From a virus, in the IMG/VR virus record IMGVR_UViG_3300046000_010979, positions 1 through 39,824 of that record: a stretch of DNA of 39,824 bases; one strand, given 5' to 3'. The notes beneath the pieces are model-generated. The model searched no databases and was not told the origin of the DNA. It saw only the letters and a list, made by a program, of their open reading frames with translations. Both the position numbers and the translations under genes were made by a program. Of this stretch, positions 38,951-39,824 are shown one piece after another. Positions within the stretch are counted from its first letter, which is position 1. Each line of letters begins with the position of its first letter.

Positions 38951-39610
38951 ATGGAAGACCCCGCCCAGTCATTGCCAACGCCTACCCCTCCCTCCTATTT
39001 TTTGGGGCAGGGGGATGATGGGCAGAGAGAGCTGGCTTTGGAACTGGAAGGGCTGCTGGATGCGGCCGGCGGTGCGGCGCGCGGCAACTACACTGCGGAG
39101 CGATTCCGGGAGCGTGAGCCTAAGCGGTATGCCTTGATCGTGTCAGGGCTGGCGCAGGGGTATTCCAAGCAGGCGCTGGCCCGGGCGATTGGGGTGGCGT
39201 GGGAAACGGTGAGGGCGGTGGAGAAGGTGGAGGCCTCGAAGTCCATACTAGAGGAGAAAAAAGGATTTGCTGATGGGCTGGCCGATGTGATCGAGCTGGG
39301 CATCGATGGCCTAAAGGTGAAGGCCCGGGACGGGAAGCTGAGCGCGCTGGATGTGGCGGTGCTGACCGACAAGTTCCTCGTCCTGCGGGGTGAGGCGTCG
39401 TCGATCGTCGAGAGCCGCGGAGAGGATCCGGCGGTGGCAGCCTACCGGGAGTTCATGCGGCAGATGGGTCTGCAGGCGGCGGATGTTTTTGCAAAGGGCG
39501 GCGCGGCCGCCGCGGTGCGGGTGGTGGGCGGTGAGGTGGTCGAGATCGAGGGGGCAGGTGGTTTGCAGCCACTCGCTCAAGGTGCGGAAACCCCTGTAAA
39601 TCAAGCATGA
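38951..39610 (+). CDS. HTH protein, candidate small terminase subunit
   Basis: 219 residues. An HTH segment QGYSKQALARAIGVAWETVR (69-88) is followed by a long central helix pair (GFADGLADVIELGIDGLKVK, LSALDVAVLTDKFLVLRGEA) and a loose C-terminus. N-terminal HTH plus oligomerising helical hairpin is the plan of many small terminases and of related phage regulators. It is on the same strand as terL but 4 kb upstream across the join, so the assignment is tentative. Confidence 0.6.
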   Translation: MEDPAQSLPTPTPPSYFLGQGDDGQRELALELEGLLDAAGGAARGNYTAERFREREPKRYALIVSGLAQGYSKQALARAIGVAWETVRAVEKVEASKSILEEKKGFADGLADVIELGIDGLKVKARDGKLSALDVAVLTDKFLVLRGEASSIVESRGEDPAVAAYREFMRQMGLQAADVFAKGGAAAAVRVVGGEVVEIEGAGGLQPLAQGAETPVNQA

Positions 39611-39783
39611 AGGCCTGCTGTATCCCTGTTCGTTGCCTCTGCGGGCGGCCGGTGCCGGTGGGCGGCCGGTCGTTTGGCGGTGCGGTGGGGGGGGGGGGTC
39701 GCCTCGGCGCGCCGTGTTCCATTCTTATATACCATAACCATTCCCAGAATTTATTCCAATGCCTCCAGTCGCTGATACCCTAA
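39607..39783 (+). CDS. Possible tiny Cys-containing ORF across the poly-G tract
   Basis: ATG 39607 overlaps the previous stop (ATGA). It encodes MKACCIPVRCLCGRPVPVGG and then crosses twelve G (39687-39698). As read, the frame ends at 39783, overlapping the next gene by 25 bases. One additional G would end it at 39735-39737, 21 bases before that gene. The Cys pattern recalls short zinc-binding phage proteins, but the reading is uncertain. Confidence 0.2.
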   Translation: MKACCIPVRCLCGRPVPVGGRSFGGAVGGGGRLGAPCSILIYHNHSQNLFQCLQSLIP

Positions 39784-39824
39784 TGGCCGAGCAATACGGC
39801 GTCCCTGTCTCTCTGATCACCACC
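39700..39824. repeat. Right copy of terminal overlap, with partial copy of the first gene
   Basis: Exact copy of bases 5-129. From 39759 it repeats the start of the first gene (22 codons, cut by the contig end). It should be removed when circularising. Confidence 0.93.

Noticed and set aside
38951-39610. Firm call as small terminase
   Set aside because: HTH and helical hairpin fit, but distance from terL and lack of a diagnostic motif leave it as a candidate only; the small winged-helix gene at 6015 is a rival.

Overview
This window looks like the complete genome of a temperate, short-tailed (podovirus-like) phage, assembled as a circle and opened at one point. Bases 5-129 are repeated exactly at 39700-39824, so the unique length is about 39.7 kb if the overlap is an assembly overlap. 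The DNA is GC-rich. No gene start has a convincing Shine-Dalgarno box; starts follow C/T-rich leaders instead. The spacers between genes carry degenerate heptamer repeats (GGTCAGA/CTGACCT, CTCAACC, CCAACCG types). Together these suggest a host such as a Verrucomicrobiota bacterium, but the window has no host gene or marker, so that is an inference.

Layout. (1) 64-4023: a DNA-binding protein, a replication initiator-like protein that carries an iteron cluster and a purine-rich tract inside its gene (a lambda-like origin), a DnaB-type helicase and small zinc-binding proteins. (2) 4032-10266: large terminase, a small winged-helix protein, portal, small proteins and a TOPRIM primase. (3) 10371-14248: scaffold-like protein, major capsid protein, a small head gene and a tail adaptor. 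(4) 14268-15183: a cluster of four tiny membrane proteins or lipoproteins that look like holin and spanin candidates. (5) 15262-21594: tail fibre, a YkuD-like lysis enzyme candidate, tail nozzle and a glycine-rich adhesin. (6) 21658-32498: internal virion proteins ending in one 3021-residue polyvalent protein with a metallopeptidase-like domain and an ADP-ribosyltransferase-like domain. A strong intrinsic terminator follows at 32642-32671.

The lysogeny side runs from 32499 to about 37020. It holds an intergenic region with repeats and a good promoter, a tyrosine integrase, a short leftward operon of small winged-helix, membrane and DUF551-like proteins, a membrane protein on the plus strand, a regulatory spacer with a (TCACC)20 tract, a ribbon-helix-helix protein and a leftward HTH repressor. 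From 37023 a rightward early block of small proteins (two HTH proteins near its end, one a small-terminase candidate) runs through the join into the replication genes. Nearly all lytic genes are therefore on one strand, from 37023 through the join to 32498.

How it would work: integrase and repressor establish lysogeny. On induction the early block starts replication with initiator, helicase and primase, using host polymerase, since no DNA or RNA polymerase gene was recognised. Terminase packages DNA through the portal, and the internal proteins, including the giant one, are probably carried in the head and ejected with the DNA.
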